From positions 78,591-122,442 of the forward strand of contig JAIXLP010000091.1 of NCBI GenBank assembly GCA_026954015.1: a stretch of DNA of 43,852 bases, given 5' to 3'. The DNA comes from Burkholderiales bacterium (GTDB lineage: Bacteria > Pseudomonadota > Gammaproteobacteria > Burkholderiales > Burkholderiaceae_C). Of this stretch, positions 29,697-38,648 are shown piece after piece. Numbering within the stretch: position 1 is the stretch's first letter; every line of letters begins with the position of its first letter. The notes below the pieces were generated by a model. The model did not search any database. It was not told the DNA's origin and was given only the letters and a program-made list of their open reading frames with translations. A program made the translations under genes and the position numbers.

Positions 29697-32207
29697 TCAG
29701 AGCGTGCACGAGCCGTTGCACTCGGGGTCGGCGTCGAGCACGCTGACCTGACCGTCGCCCGAGCTGCTTGCCTGGTCGGCAGCGGCGGCGGCCATCGCGC
29801 TGCCGACCATGCGGCCGACCAGCTCCTTGCGCTCGGCCTGCGCGTCGTCAAGCGGCTTGAACCCGGCCGAGGTCTTCTGGTTCATGTAGTACTTGCTCTT
29901 GAGGCCCATCTTGATGCGGTACAGGTAGTCCTGAATCATCTCGCTGGACCCGATGAACGCATCGCCGATCACCTTGCGGTAGAAGTCGGCCGAGATGCCC
30001 TGGTCGGTCCACTTCTGGATGATGGCGTAGGCCTCGGTCATGTCCTTGGCCGGGATGTCCCAGGCCGATTCGTACCACGCGGCCAGTTCCTCGCCATCGG
30101 GCGCGGCCCAGTAGTTCACGCGCTGGTTGTCGGTCTTGATCATCGTCAGCTCGCGGATCGGGTACACGCCATTGGTCGTGCCCGAGGCGTTGGCCGAGGT
30201 CTCGGTCGGCATGTGCGCGGCCAGCACCGAGTTGCGGATGCCGCCGTTGGCCACGACGTCGCGGCGCAGCGCCTCCCAGTCGTAGCGGTTGGTGAACGCG
30301 GCGATCTGATCGACGCTGCGGTTGTAGGTGTCGAGCGGCATCCAGCCCGCGGGCCAGCGCGTCTTGTGCATCCAGGGCGCGTTGCCCAGCTCCCGGCCCA
30401 GGCGCAGGCTGGCGCGCACCAGGTGGTAGTAGTGGCGCTCGGCCGCCTCGTGGATGAACTGCTTGCCATCCGCCGTGGTGTAGCGCTTGTGCTCGCGCGC
30501 CATGAGGTGCGCCAGGCCCAGGATGCCCACGCCCGCGTTCAAGCGCGCCTTGGAGGTGTAGCCGATGTGCGGCAGCTCGTATTCGGCCAGGTGGATGCAC
30601 TTGTCGATCATGAGCAGCGCGTAGTAGGCCACTTCCTCGTACTGTGCATCGCTTTCGACGTTGTCCACGCAGATGCCCGCGAGGTTGCAGGTGGCCACCT
30701 CGGGCGAGGAGCGCTGCGTGATCTTCTTGATCGCCACGCCGCCCACCACGTCGCCGGGCTGCAGCTCCAGCGGATAGACCATGCCGCGCTCCGTCTGCAC
30801 CGCATGCTCGCCGGGCAGTTTGTGGCGGCCGCCCTCCTCGTCCTCGAATTCGACGAAGGAGACATCCTCGTCGCGATAGATTTCGGTGATGTGGTTGTAG
30901 GGGCTCGTGGGCAGGTCGATCTCGGAGCACAGGTTGGAGCTGTAGATCGTCTCCTTGAACGGCGTGTGCCGGTTCATTTCATAGATGTTGTGCTCGTAGA
31001 TGCGGCCGGTCTCGTTCCATTCGTTGCAGGCGGTGATGAGCAGCTCGCGCGCGTTGATGAAACGCTTGGGGAACAGCGGGTTCTTCTCGTACTTCTGGTA
31101 GAGCTGCTCAAAGCGCTCCTCGTCGTTGCTGTACAGCGCCTCGTACAGGTCGGGCGCGGTGAAGCTGTTGAACAGGAACACCTCCTCGTTGCGCGCCACC
31201 TTGCGCGCGAACAGGCGGTTGCTGCCCCACGAATAGTCCATGCCGCGGATCTTCTTGTCCTCGGTGGACATGGGGTTCTTCAGGCGCAGCAGGGTTTCGA
31301 CCTCGGGGTCGTAGATCGAGAAGTAGCTGGTGCAGGCGCCGCCGCGGCCGTTCTGCAGGCTGGACTTCACCTCCGAGACGACGGCGCGCAGGTAGGGGAG
31401 CTTGCCCTGGTGGCGGATCACGCCGCCGCGCACCGGGTCGTTGACCGAGCGGATGTTCATGTGCGAACCGATGCCCGCGCTCATGTAGGTCATGGTGTAG
31501 GCGATGTGGTTGCCCACGGCGATGGAGCGCGCGGAGTCGGCCGTGGTGTACAGGCAGCAGCTGGCGTAGCCGCGCAGCGGCGTGCCCAGGTTGATGTGGT
31601 TGGGCGTGGGCGCGTTGATGCGGTTCATCGAGAGGTGCTCGTAGAACTTGGCCACGTCCGTCATGCGCCGCTCGCGCGGCTGGTCCACCGCCAGCGCCAT
31701 CGCCATGCGCATGTAGATGAACTGCGAGGTCTCGTAAATGCGGTTCTTCACGCGGTCGGCGATCGCGTACTTGGACAGGTGCGTGTGCAGCTGGTAGTGC
31801 GCGTAGCTGAAGTCGCGTTCGTGGTCGATGAGCTTCTCGACCTCGGCATACTCCTCGTCGCAGTAGTCGAGCACCTCCATGTAGCCGAGCTTCTGCAGCC
31901 GGCGGTGCAGCTGCAGCACCGTGGGCATGAAGACGCCGTGCACCTCCTTGTGCATGAGCGCGGCATACAGGCGCCCGGCCATGCGGTTGTACAGCCACGA
32001 GTCGGACTGCAGGCAGTTCTTGATGAGCTGCTGCTGCAGCATCGTCGTCGAGACCTGCTCGGGCATGTCCGTCACGGTCTCCAGCACCACCGACGACCAG
32101 TCCATGTCCGGCCCCAGCGCCTTGGCGGCCCATTCGCCCCAACCATTGAGTTTGTTCGGGGTGAACGGCTCGACGCGGCCGTCGCGTTTGGTGACTGATT
32201 CGATCAT
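29697..32207 (-). CDS. nrdA: Ribonucleoside-diphosphate reductase alpha subunit (class I)
   Basis: Catalytic subunit, 836 residues. The catalytic loop N425-L-C427-S-E429 (SNLCSEIDLPTSPY), the substrate-site pair of Cys (ASCCLYTT and ATCNLAG), PTETSANASGTTNG and the C-terminal CNGSC reductant motif are all present. An insert of about 55 residues (445-500, DNA about 30709-30875) separates the catalytic loop from PEVATCNLAG and has a Hint/intein-like pattern (see findings). There is no full ATP-cone; the N-terminus MIESVTKRDGRVEPF is cone-like only in its first part. The start was chosen for the MxxVxKRDGR match; an upstream extension of 28 codons is not supported. The leader is about 200 nt with a probable NrdR-controlled promoter. 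Confidence 0.96.
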   Translation of the reverse strand: MIESVTKRDGRVEPFTPNKLNGWGEWAAKALGPDMDWSSVVLETVTDMPEQVSTTMLQQQLIKNCLQSDSWLYNRMAGRLYAALMHKEVHGVFMPTVLQLHRRLQKLGYMEVLDYCDEEYAEVEKLIDHERDFSYAHYQLHTHLSKYAIADRVKNRIYETSQFIYMRMAMALAVDQPRERRMTDVAKFYEHLSMNRINAPTPNHINLGTPLRGYASCCLYTTADSARSIAVGNHIAYTMTYMSAGIGSHMNIRSVNDPVRGGVIRHQGKLPYLRAVVSEVKSSLQNGRGGACTSYFSIYDPEVETLLRLKNPMSTEDKKIRGMDYSWGSNRLFARKVARNEEVFLFNSFTAPDLYEALYSNDEERFEQLYQKYEKNPLFPKRFINARELLITACNEWNETGRIYEHNIYEMNRHTPFKETIYSSNLCSEIDLPTSPYNHITEIYRDEDVSFVEFEDEEGGRHKLPGEHAVQTERGMVYPLELQPGDVVGGVAIKKITQRSSPEVATCNLAGICVDNVESDAQYEEVAYYALLMIDKCIHLAEYELPHIGYTSKARLNAGVGILGLAHLMAREHKRYTTADGKQFIHEAAERHYYHLVRASLRLGRELGNAPWMHKTRWPAGWMPLDTYNRSVDQIAAFTNRYDWEALRRDVVANGGIRNSVLAAHMPTETSANASGTTNGVYPIRELTMIKTDNQRVNYWAAPDGEELAAWYESAWDIPAKDMTEAYAIIQKWTDQGISADFYRKVIGDAFIGSSEMIQDYLYRIKMGLKSKYYMNQKTSAGFKPLDDAQAERKELVGRMVGSAMAAAAADQASSSGDGQVSVLDADPECNGSCTL

Positions 32208-32405
32208 GGCGGCGTGGTCTCCTGGAGTACGTTGTCTGCGGGGTTGTTCGGTGTGACACCGGTGCGGTGGCCGACCGATGGCTCCGGTCACGAAACCGTC
32301 GCCTGCACGCTCAAGGCACGCCGCAAGCCGCAGTCATACTGCGGATCAGCCGTGCTGTCAGGGGTGTGCAGGCGTAATTTCGTGTGCGGCGATCGGCGGC
32401 GTGAT

Positions 32406-32421
32406 GCACTAGGGATAGTAG
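32406..32421. promoter_or_regulatory. Candidate NrdR box 1
   Basis: GCACTAGGGATAGTAG, compared with the NrdR consensus acaCwAtATaTwGtgt, keeps CTA...ATAG in the core and matches 10 of 16 positions. It covers the candidate -10 and is spaced 32 bp from box 2. Confidence 0.6.
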
Positions 32422-32443
32422 GTCACGGGCACATCATACACAA
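32415..32443 (-). promoter_or_regulatory. Candidate nrdAB promoter
   Basis: Minus-strand -35 TTGTGT (32438-32443), a 17-bp spacer and -10 TACTAT (32415-32420). The -35 lies in NrdR box 2 and the -10 in box 1, so bound NrdR would block RNA polymerase. The transcript would have a leader of about 200 nt before nrdA. Confidence 0.55.
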
Positions 32444-32453
32444 CCTGTAGTGC
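32438..32453. promoter_or_regulatory. Candidate NrdR box 2
   Basis: ACACAACCTGTAGTGC matches the NrdR consensus at about 12 of 16 positions, including the ACAC and GTG edges. It is 32 bp (about three helical turns) from box 1, the usual spacing of paired NrdR boxes. Confidence 0.65.
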
Positions 32454-32549
32454 CGTGCGCGAAAAAACATCCGCGCCGCAGTGGCATGAAACCACGCCTG
32501 CCCATGTGGGAAAACAGCGCGCTGCGGACGCCCTGAAAGCAAGCCGCGA

Positions 32550-34214
32550 TCAGCCTCGCGGCAGGCCACCTTCATGCCCGTGGGCGCGCTCGCTCGCGCT
32601 CGGCAGCGCCCCCGCCTGCTCCAGGATCGGGTACGCGGTGGCGCTGATGAGCGAGTTGATGCGGCGCAGGTCGCTGAGCAGGTCGATGTGCAGCGAACTC
32701 GTCTCCATGCTCTGCGTGGTGCGCTCGGTCAGGCGCGCGAGGTGGTTGGCCGCGTAGGTGCGCTCCAGCGCCCGGAAGTGTCCCTTTTCCTCCAGCAGGC
32801 GCTGCGCGTCGCGCACCGTGCCGTCGAGGAACACCCCCATGCTCAGGCGCAGGTTGTTCACCAGGCGCTGGTGCAGATCGGAGATTTCCACCATGCCGGC
32901 CTCGGAGAATTCAACCCCCTTGGCGATCTTCTTCTCCTGCACGTCCTGCACGATGCGCTCGACGATGTCGCCGATCTGCTCCATGTTGATCGTGAAGCTG
33001 ATGATGTCGGCCCAGCGGCGGCTTTCCTTCTCGCCCAGGTCATCGCGCGGAATCTTGGTGAGGTAGTACTTGATCGCCGCGTAGAGCTGGTCGACTTCGT
33101 CGTCCATCTTGCGCAGCCTGTCGGCCAGCGCCTCGTCGTTGCGGCGGATCACGTCCATCACGCCGACGAGCATGTTTTCCACCACATCGGCCTGGTACAG
33201 CGCCTCGCGCACCGCCAGCGTCATCGCAAGCGACGGCGTGGAGAGTGCCGACGGATCGAGGTGGCGCGGGCGGTAGCCCTGCTCCCGCGGTTTCGTGGGC
33301 AGAAAACGCGCGACCCACCGCGCCACCCACTGCGTGAGGCCGATGAAACCGATGCTGATGATCACGTTGTACGCCAGATGGAACAGCACCACCCCGTGCG
33401 CCACACCCGGCATGTGCGGCTGCACGAAGCGCAGCCACACGCCGACGAAGGGCGCCATCAGCGCCACGCCCAGTACCTTGAAGGTGAGGTTGCCCACCAT
33501 CACCTGCCGCACCTCGGCGGCCGAGCCCGCCATCGTGAGCACCGCCGCCAGGCCGTTGCCCAGATTGGCGCCGAGCACCAGCCCCAGCGCCATCTGCACC
33601 GGCACCACCTGCGACGCCGCCATCGCCGCGATCAGGAGCACCACGGCCAGGCTGGAATACGAAACCACGGCCAGCACCGCGCCGATGAAGATCTCGGCCA
33701 GCAGGTCGTTGCCCATCGCGCCCAGCACGATCGGCGTGGCCGGAGAGGCGAGCATCGGGTCGCTCGCCTGCACGATGCGCTCCAGCGCCAGCAGCATCAG
33801 GCCCAGGCCGATGAAGATGCGCCCCACCCTCCCGGCGGTGCTCGCCTGGCGCGTGATGAACAGCACCACGCCCACGAAGATGAACATCGGCGAAAGCCAC
33901 GACAGGTCGAGCGAGAACAGCACCGCCATGAGCGCCGTGCCGATATCCGCGCCGCGCATCACCGCCAGCGCCGCGGGCAGCGAGATCAGCCCCTGCCCGA
34001 CGAACGACGCGGTCATCAGGGCCGTCGCCGTGCTTGACTGCACCAGCGCCGTGACGCCTATGCCCGACAGCGCCGCGGTGAAGCGGTTGCCCAGGCTGCG
34101 CGCCAGCCAGCTGCGCAGGTTGGCGCCAAACACGCGCAGCACCCCCGTGCGCACCAGGTGCATGCCCCAGATCAGCAGCGCCACGGCGGCCAGCAGATTC
34201 AGCAGATGTTTCAT
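32550..34214 (-). CDS. Na/Pi cotransporter family protein with PhoU-like C-terminal domain
   Basis: A 554-residue membrane protein. The N-terminal two thirds hold the paired Na/Pi-cotransporter repeats: ALVQSSTATALM with Q59-S60-S61 and GADIGTALMA in the first, and AVVSYSSLAVVLL (Y186-S187-S188) and GANLGNGLAAV in the second. The C-terminal region (about residues 345-530, from REALYQADVVENML to RRINSLI) is a helical PhoU-like domain. It probably moves phosphate or another anion with sodium. The second QSS motif has Tyr in place of Gln, which could affect ion binding. Start ATG at 34214 has AGGAG only 2 bases before it, tighter than usual. It is divergent from the TsaD-like gene. Confidence 0.9.
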   Translation of the reverse strand: MKHLLNLLAAVALLIWGMHLVRTGVLRVFGANLRSWLARSLGNRFTAALSGIGVTALVQSSTATALMTASFVGQGLISLPAALAVMRGADIGTALMAVLFSLDLSWLSPMFIFVGVVLFITRQASTAGRVGRIFIGLGLMLLALERIVQASDPMLASPATPIVLGAMGNDLLAEIFIGAVLAVVSYSSLAVVLLIAAMAASQVVPVQMALGLVLGANLGNGLAAVLTMAGSAAEVRQVMVGNLTFKVLGVALMAPFVGVWLRFVQPHMPGVAHGVVLFHLAYNVIISIGFIGLTQWVARWVARFLPTKPREQGYRPRHLDPSALSTPSLAMTLAVREALYQADVVENMLVGVMDVIRRNDEALADRLRKMDDEVDQLYAAIKYYLTKIPRDDLGEKESRRWADIISFTINMEQIGDIVERIVQDVQEKKIAKGVEFSEAGMVEISDLHQRLVNNLRLSMGVFLDGTVRDAQRLLEEKGHFRALERTYAANHLARLTERTTQSMETSSLHIDLLSDLRRINSLISATAYPILEQAGALPSASERAHGHEGGLPRG

Positions 34215-34311
34215 GTCTCCTACGTATTTTTGCCCTAAACCCGCACTGCGCACATGCAGGCTTGCAGCATACCCACGCCGCGACCGCCCGGCGCCCTAAA
34301 CTCGCAGCACC

Positions 34312-35256
34312 ATGGCGCAGCAGCAACGCATGACGGCACTGGGCATCGCCGCGCGCGGCGGGCGCATCGGCTACACGCTGGTCGCCCGCGGCGGCGACGG
34401 CGCGCTGCGGCTGCTTGCGCAAGGCCAGTGCGCGCGCCCCGAGGCGCTCGCCGCATTGCAAGGCGAGGACGGCGCGCCACTGCTCGCCGCATCGGTGATC
34501 GGCACCGGCTGCTCCAGCATGAGCCCGGCGCTCACGGCGCTGGCCGCCGGCACGCCCGTGGTGCACATCAACCCGCTGGAAGCCTACCTGCTGGCACCGC
34601 TGGCCGAGCATATCGGCCTCAACGCCCCCTATGTCGCGCTCGTCGCCTCGGCCAGGCACACGGCGCTGGTGCGCGTGCGGACACCCTGCGAATACGCTGT
34701 GCTTGGCCAGGCCCTGGACATCAGCGCAGGCGCGGTGTTCGACGCGCTCGCGTGCCAGCTCGGCATGGACCTGCCCGGCGGCCCCACGATCGCGCGGCTG
34801 GCGGACTTTGGCAACCCGAAAGCCTGTGATCTGCTGCCTACTGCGGCGGGCACCGACACGCTCGATTTCTCGTTCGCGGCGCTGCAGGCTGCGGCACTGC
34901 AGCGGGCGCGGGAGCTGGAAGGCAGCCCCTGCGAGCAGCCGCGCGCGGATCTCGCGGCCAGCGTGCAGGAGGCGGTGATAGCCCAGCTTGCTGCGCAGAC
35001 CGCGCGGACGCTGCAGCGCACAGGAATTTCTCAGCTTGCGCTCGGCGGCGGGGTGGCGTGTAACACCGCGCTGCGCGAGCGCCTGGCTACCGTGGGCACC
35101 GTCTACCCGGTCACCGCGCTCGCACGCCACCGCAGCGCGCGCGTGGCGCTGGCCGCATTGCTCAGGCACGCAACGTGCGCCGGCGCGGCCCCGGTCAGTC
35201 CTGCCGCCGCCCCTGCAGCAGCTCTTGCAGGATCAGGCACGCAGCGCCCAGCGTGA
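34312..35256 (+). CDS. TsaD/Kae1-like protein lacking metal-binding residues
   Basis: A 314-residue protein of the TsaD/Kae1 (ASKHA) fold. Recognisable TsaD landmarks are [21 protein letters not shown] followed by [18 protein letters not shown] and [17 protein letters not shown]. The residues that bind the catalytic metal in TsaD are missing: the H-x-x-x-H pair (HMEGH in E. coli) is PLEAY at 88-92, and the C-terminal DNG is replaced by ARHRSAR. The N-terminal ETSCDE motif is AARGGR, and SGGHT is SARHT. It is unlikely to carry out normal t6A synthesis. The family match starts at the ATG at 34330, so the first six residues may be extra. A -10-like TAAACT lies 9 bases before the ATG. Its last 62 bp overlap the convergent lspA. 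Confidence 0.8.
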   Translation: MAQQQRMTALGIAARGGRIGYTLVARGGDGALRLLAQGQCARPEALAALQGEDGAPLLAASVIGTGCSSMSPALTALAAGTPVVHINPLEAYLLAPLAEHIGLNAPYVALVASARHTALVRVRTPCEYAVLGQALDISAGAVFDALACQLGMDLPGGPTIARLADFGNPKACDLLPTAAGTDTLDFSFAALQAAALQRARELEGSPCEQPRADLAASVQEAVIAQLAAQTARTLQRTGISQLALGGGVACNTALRERLATVGTVYPVTALARHRSARVALAALLRHATCAGAAPVSPAAAPAAALAGSGTQRPA

Positions 35257-35716
35257 TCGCCGCATCGGCCAGGTTGAACGCAGGAAAATGCCCCGCGTAG
35301 AACAGGCTGGCGAGCCAGGCCCAGTGAAAGTCGAGGAAGTCCACCACGTAACCATGCTGCAGGCGGTCGACCACGTTGCCGACGGCGCCCCCCAGGATGC
35401 TGGCCAGCGCAAAGGCGTAGAGCTTGCGCCCCGGATGGCGCCAGAGCTGCCGGAGGATGAACGCGCCCACGACCACGCCGATCGCGACGAACAGCCAGCG
35501 CTGCCAGCCGCCCGCTGCCGCGAGGAAGGAAAACGCCGCGCCGCTGTTGTGCGCGCGCACGATGTTGAAGAAGCCCGTGACGGGCGTGGCGTCCCCAAGC
35601 TGGTAGTGCCGCAGGATCAGCGCCTTGGTGAGCTGGTCGAGCACGAACACCACGAGCGCCCAGGCGAGCCACGGCCAGGCGGCACGGCCGGGCGTGGCGC
35701 GGGCGCCGTCAGGCAT
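35195..35716 (-). CDS. lspA: Lipoprotein signal peptidase (signal peptidase II)
   Basis: Aspartyl protease that cleaves prolipoprotein signal peptides in the inner membrane. The 173-residue protein has four hydrophobic spans and both catalytic Asp motifs: [10 protein letters not shown] and [11 protein letters not shown], with NSGAAFSFL and VVDFLDFHW between and before them. The ATG at 35716 overlaps the end of ileS by 8 bp; a GTG at 35734 would add six residues. It is the last gene of ribF-ileS-lspA. The 3' end overlaps the TsaD-like gene on the other strand. Confidence 0.96.
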   Translation of the reverse strand: MPDGARATPGRAAWPWLAWALVVFVLDQLTKALILRHYQLGDATPVTGFFNIVRAHNSGAAFSFLAAAGGWQRWLFVAIGVVVGAFILRQLWRHPGRKLYAFALASILGGAVGNVVDRLQHGYVVDFLDFHWAWLASLFYAGHFPAFNLADAAITLGAACLILQELLQGRRQD

Positions 35717-38564
35717 GGGCGCGCGACTCGCCACTGCCGTAGAGGTTGCTCACGCAGCGCCCGCAGATCGTGGGGTGCGCGGCGTCGCTGCCCACGTCGT
35801 CGCGGTAGTGCCAGCAGCGTTCGCATTTGGGGTCTTTGCTGGCCGCAACGCTGATCTGGAGCGCGCCGGCAGCTTCCAGATGCATGGCAGAGACGATGAA
35901 CACGAACTTCAGGTCGCCCCCCAGGCTGGCGAGCAGCGCGTGGTCTTCGGGCGGCGCGCCGAGCGTCACCACCGCCTGCAGCGACGAGCCCACGCTGCCC
36001 GCGGCGCGCTGGTGCTCGATCTCCTTGTTCACCGCCGCGCGGATCTCCAGCAGGCGCTGCCATTTGGCGAGCAGCGCCTCGTCCACGGGTGCGATGGGCT
36101 GGTAGGTTTCCAGGTAGATCGATGCGGACGTGCCGAACACCTGCCACGCCTCTTCGGCGGTGAACGAGAGGAACGGCGCCATCCAGCGCAGCAGCGCATG
36201 CGTGATGCGGTAGAGCGCGGTCTGTGCGCTGCGCCGCGCGAGGCTTTTGGTGCCCGTGGTGTAGAGGCGGTCCTTGAGCACGTCGAGGTAGAAGCCCCCG
36301 AGGTCTTCCGAGCAGAAGAGCTGCAGCCTGGCGACGACGGGGTGGAACTCATACACCGTGTAGTGCGCGAGGATCTCCTGCTGCAACTGCGCGCTGCGCG
36401 CCAGCGCCCAGCGGTCGATCTCGAGCAGCTCGGCATCGGGCACCGCATCCACCTCCGGGTCGAAATCGCTCACGTTGGCCAGCAGAAAGCGCAGCGTGTT
36501 GCGGATGCGGCGGTAGCCGTCGACCACGCGCGCAAGGATCTTGTCGTCGATGGCCAGATCCCCGGAATAGTCGGTCGCGGCGCACCACAGGCGGATGATC
36601 TCCGCGCCCAGGCGGCTGCTTACCTCCTGCGGCGAGACGGTGTTGCCCAGCGACTTGCTCATCTTCTTGCCCTGGCCGTCCACCGTGAAACCGTGCGTGA
36701 GCAGGCCCCGGTAGGGCGCGCGGCCATAGATGGCGCTGGCGAGCAGCAGCGAGGAGTGGAACCACCCGCGGTGCTGGTCGTGCCCTTCCAGGTACAGGTC
36801 GGCCTCGGGGCCCTGGTCGTGGTGCAGATGCGGGTGCGTGCCGCGCAGCACGTGCCAGAAGGTGGAGCCGGAGTCGAACCAGACTTCCAGGATGTCGGTG
36901 CTCTTGGTGTAGTGCGCCGCGTCTTCCTTGCCGAGGATGTCCTCGGCGGTCACGCGGCTCCAGGCCTCGATGCCGCCCTTTTCCACGATTTCGACGGCCC
37001 GGTCGATGATCTGCAGCGTGCGCGGGTGCAGCTGGCCGCTGTCCCGGTGCAAAAAGAACGGCAGCGGCACGCCCCAGGAGCGCTGGCGCGAGATGCACCA
37101 ATCGGGGCGGTTGGCGATCATGTCGCGCAGACGCGCCTTGCCGTTTTCGGGGTAGAAGCTGGTGTTTTCGATAGCTGCCAGCGCAATCTGGCGCAGCGTT
37201 TGCGCCGGTTTTTGTGCCGGATCGGTGAACACGCCCTCGCCTTCGTCCATGCGCACGAACCACTGCGCGGCGGCGCGGTAGATCACCGGGCTCTTGTGGC
37301 GCCAGCAGTGCGGGTAGCTGTGGGTGATGGCGCGCGTGTCCATGAGGCGCCCGGCGAGCTTGAGCGCGTCGATGATGACGGGCACGGCCTTCCAGATGAA
37401 CTGGCCCGCGAACATGCCGAGGTCGGGCGCGTACACGCCGTTGCCCTGCACGGGGTTGAGGATGTCCTCGATCTTCATGCCGTTGGCGACGCAGGAATTG
37501 AAGTCTTCCACCCCATAGGCGGGCGCGCTGTGCACGATGCCGGTGCCGTCCTCGGCGGTGGCGTAGTCGGCCACGTAAACCGGCGAGAGCCGGTCAAACC
37601 CCTGGTCCACATGCGCGAGCGGATGCCGGAAGGGCATGTGGTCGAGCTTCTGGCCCAGCGTGGTGGCGATCACCTTGCCCGTGAGCTGCCAGCGCTCCAG
37701 GCACTTTTCAACGAGGGCGCTGGCGAGCACCAGCAGGCCGCGCTCGGTATCGACCAGGCTGTATTCGAGCTGCGGGTTGACGTTGAGCGCCTGGTTGGCG
37801 GGGATGGTCCACGCGGTGGTGGTCCAGATCACGGCGAACGCGGGCTTGTCCAGTTTCGCCAGCCCGAAGGCCGCTGCCAACCGCTCGGGGTCGGCGGCGG
37901 GGAACATCACGTCCAGCGTCTGGCTTTGCTTGTCCTGGTATTCGATCTCGAATTCGGCCAGCGACGAGGCGCAGTCGAAGCACCAGTACACGGGCTTGAG
38001 GCCGCGGTAGACGAAGCCGCGCTGCATCACCACCTTGAGCGCGCGCAGCTCACCCGCCTCGTTGGCGTAGTCCATGGTCTTGTAGGGGTGCTCCCATTCG
38101 CCGAGCACGCCCAGGCGCTGGAAGTCGCGCATCTGCTGCGCGATCTGCTCGGTGGCGAAGGCGCGGCCCCTGGCCTGCATTTCGTCGCGCGGCAGGTTGC
38201 GCCCGTGCTTTTTCTCGATCGCGTTCTCGATCGGCAGGCCGTGGCAGTCCCAGCCGGGGGTGTAGAGCGCGTCAAAGCCTTCGAGCTGGCGCGCCTTGAC
38301 GATCATGTCCTTGAGGATCTTGTTGACCGCGTGGCCGATGTGGATCTGGCCGTTGGCGTACGGCGGGCCGTCGTGCAGGATGAACTTGGGCGCGCCGTGG
38401 CGCGCGTCGCGCAGCTTCTTGTACAGGCCCTCCTCGTTCCACGCCTTGACCCAGCCGGGCTCGCGTTTGGCCAGGTCGCCGCGCATGGGAAACGGCGTAT
38501 CGGGCATGTTGAGCGTGGCGCGGTAGGCGCTCTCGGGCGCGTGCTTGGATCGGGAATCGGACAT
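35709..38564 (-). CDS. ileS: Isoleucyl-tRNA synthetase
   Basis: Charges tRNA-Ile. The 951-residue class I synthetase has [19 protein letters not shown] (HIGH), [10 protein letters not shown], the CP1 editing domain, KMSKSLGN, and a C-terminal zinc finger with CERCWHY and [13 protein letters not shown] at 38564 follows AAGG by seven bases; a TTG two codons upstream is less likely. A copy of the dispersed repeat at 37164-37216 lies within the frame around [20 protein letters not shown] and may have added a few residues before the SFYPENGK segment. It overlaps lspA by 8 bp. Confidence 0.97.
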   Translation of the reverse strand: MSDSRSKHAPESAYRATLNMPDTPFPMRGDLAKREPGWVKAWNEEGLYKKLRDARHGAPKFILHDGPPYANGQIHIGHAVNKILKDMIVKARQLEGFDALYTPGWDCHGLPIENAIEKKHGRNLPRDEMQARGRAFATEQIAQQMRDFQRLGVLGEWEHPYKTMDYANEAGELRALKVVMQRGFVYRGLKPVYWCFDCASSLAEFEIEYQDKQSQTLDVMFPAADPERLAAAFGLAKLDKPAFAVIWTTTAWTIPANQALNVNPQLEYSLVDTERGLLVLASALVEKCLERWQLTGKVIATTLGQKLDHMPFRHPLAHVDQGFDRLSPVYVADYATAEDGTGIVHSAPAYGVEDFNSCVANGMKIEDILNPVQGNGVYAPDLGMFAGQFIWKAVPVIIDALKLAGRLMDTRAITHSYPHCWRHKSPVIYRAAAQWFVRMDEGEGVFTDPAQKPAQTLRQIALAAIENTSFYPENGKARLRDMIANRPDWCISRQRSWGVPLPFFLHRDSGQLHPRTLQIIDRAVEIVEKGGIEAWSRVTAEDILGKEDAAHYTKSTDILEVWFDSGSTFWHVLRGTHPHLHHDQGPEADLYLEGHDQHRGWFHSSLLLASAIYGRAPYRGLLTHGFTVDGQGKKMSKSLGNTVSPQEVSSRLGAEIIRLWCAATDYSGDLAIDDKILARVVDGYRRIRNTLRFLLANVSDFDPEVDAVPDAELLEIDRWALARSAQLQQEILAHYTVYEFHPVVARLQLFCSEDLGGFYLDVLKDRLYTTGTKSLARRSAQTALYRITHALLRWMAPFLSFTAEEAWQVFGTSASIYLETYQPIAPVDEALLAKWQRLLEIRAAVNKEIEHQRAAGSVGSSLQAVVTLGAPPEDHALLASLGGDLKFVFIVSAMHLEAAGALQISVAASKDPKCERCWHYRDDVGSDAAHPTICGRCVSNLYGSGESRAHA
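37164..37216. repeat. Dispersed palindromic repeat, copy inside ileS
   Basis: Plus-strand GTTTTCGATAGCTGCCAGCG, a spacer, then GCGCAGCGTTTGCGCCGGTT and TTTG. It keeps the ATAGCTG start and a modified inner dyad, and reads through in frame in ileS. Confidence 0.65.
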
Positions 38565-38648
38565 GGACAACCTTCAATGCGAGCGGCATTTCAGGCACTG
38601 GCGCCTGCAAGGCCAAAACGGTGCGACGGGGCGGCGGGGCGGGCCCGG

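Larger units (their letters stand above)
32208..32549. other. nrdAB leader and upstream region (no gene)
   Basis: 342 bp without a supported gene. It contains the candidate nrdAB promoter with two NrdR-like boxes (32406-32453), a perfect 7-bp-stem hairpin CCGCAGT-CAT-ACTGCGG (32328-32344) inside the transcribed leader, and GGAG near 32217-32221 as the likely nrdA ribosome binding site. No terminator is obvious on the left of the Na/Pi gene, whose stop is at 32550. Confidence 0.7.

Noticed and set aside
30213..32198. A 661-codon open frame antisense to nrdA
   Set aside because: Composition typical of a mirror frame of a conserved gene; nrdA on the other strand is unambiguous.
32208..32291. 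An N-terminal extension of NrdA by 28 residues
   Set aside because: The extension (TGAIGRPPHRCHTEQ) has no NrdA similarity and the ATG at 32207 gives the usual MxxVxKRDGR start.
38565..38648. A further copy of the dispersed repeat between ileS and ribF
   Set aside because: Only GGCGCCTGCAAGGCCAAAAC resembles the right end; the ATAGCTG start and inner dyad are missing, so it is too weak to list.
38565..38648. A T-box or other leader control before ileS
   Set aside because: T-boxes are a Gram-positive feature, the gap is 84 bp, and no T-box sequence is present.
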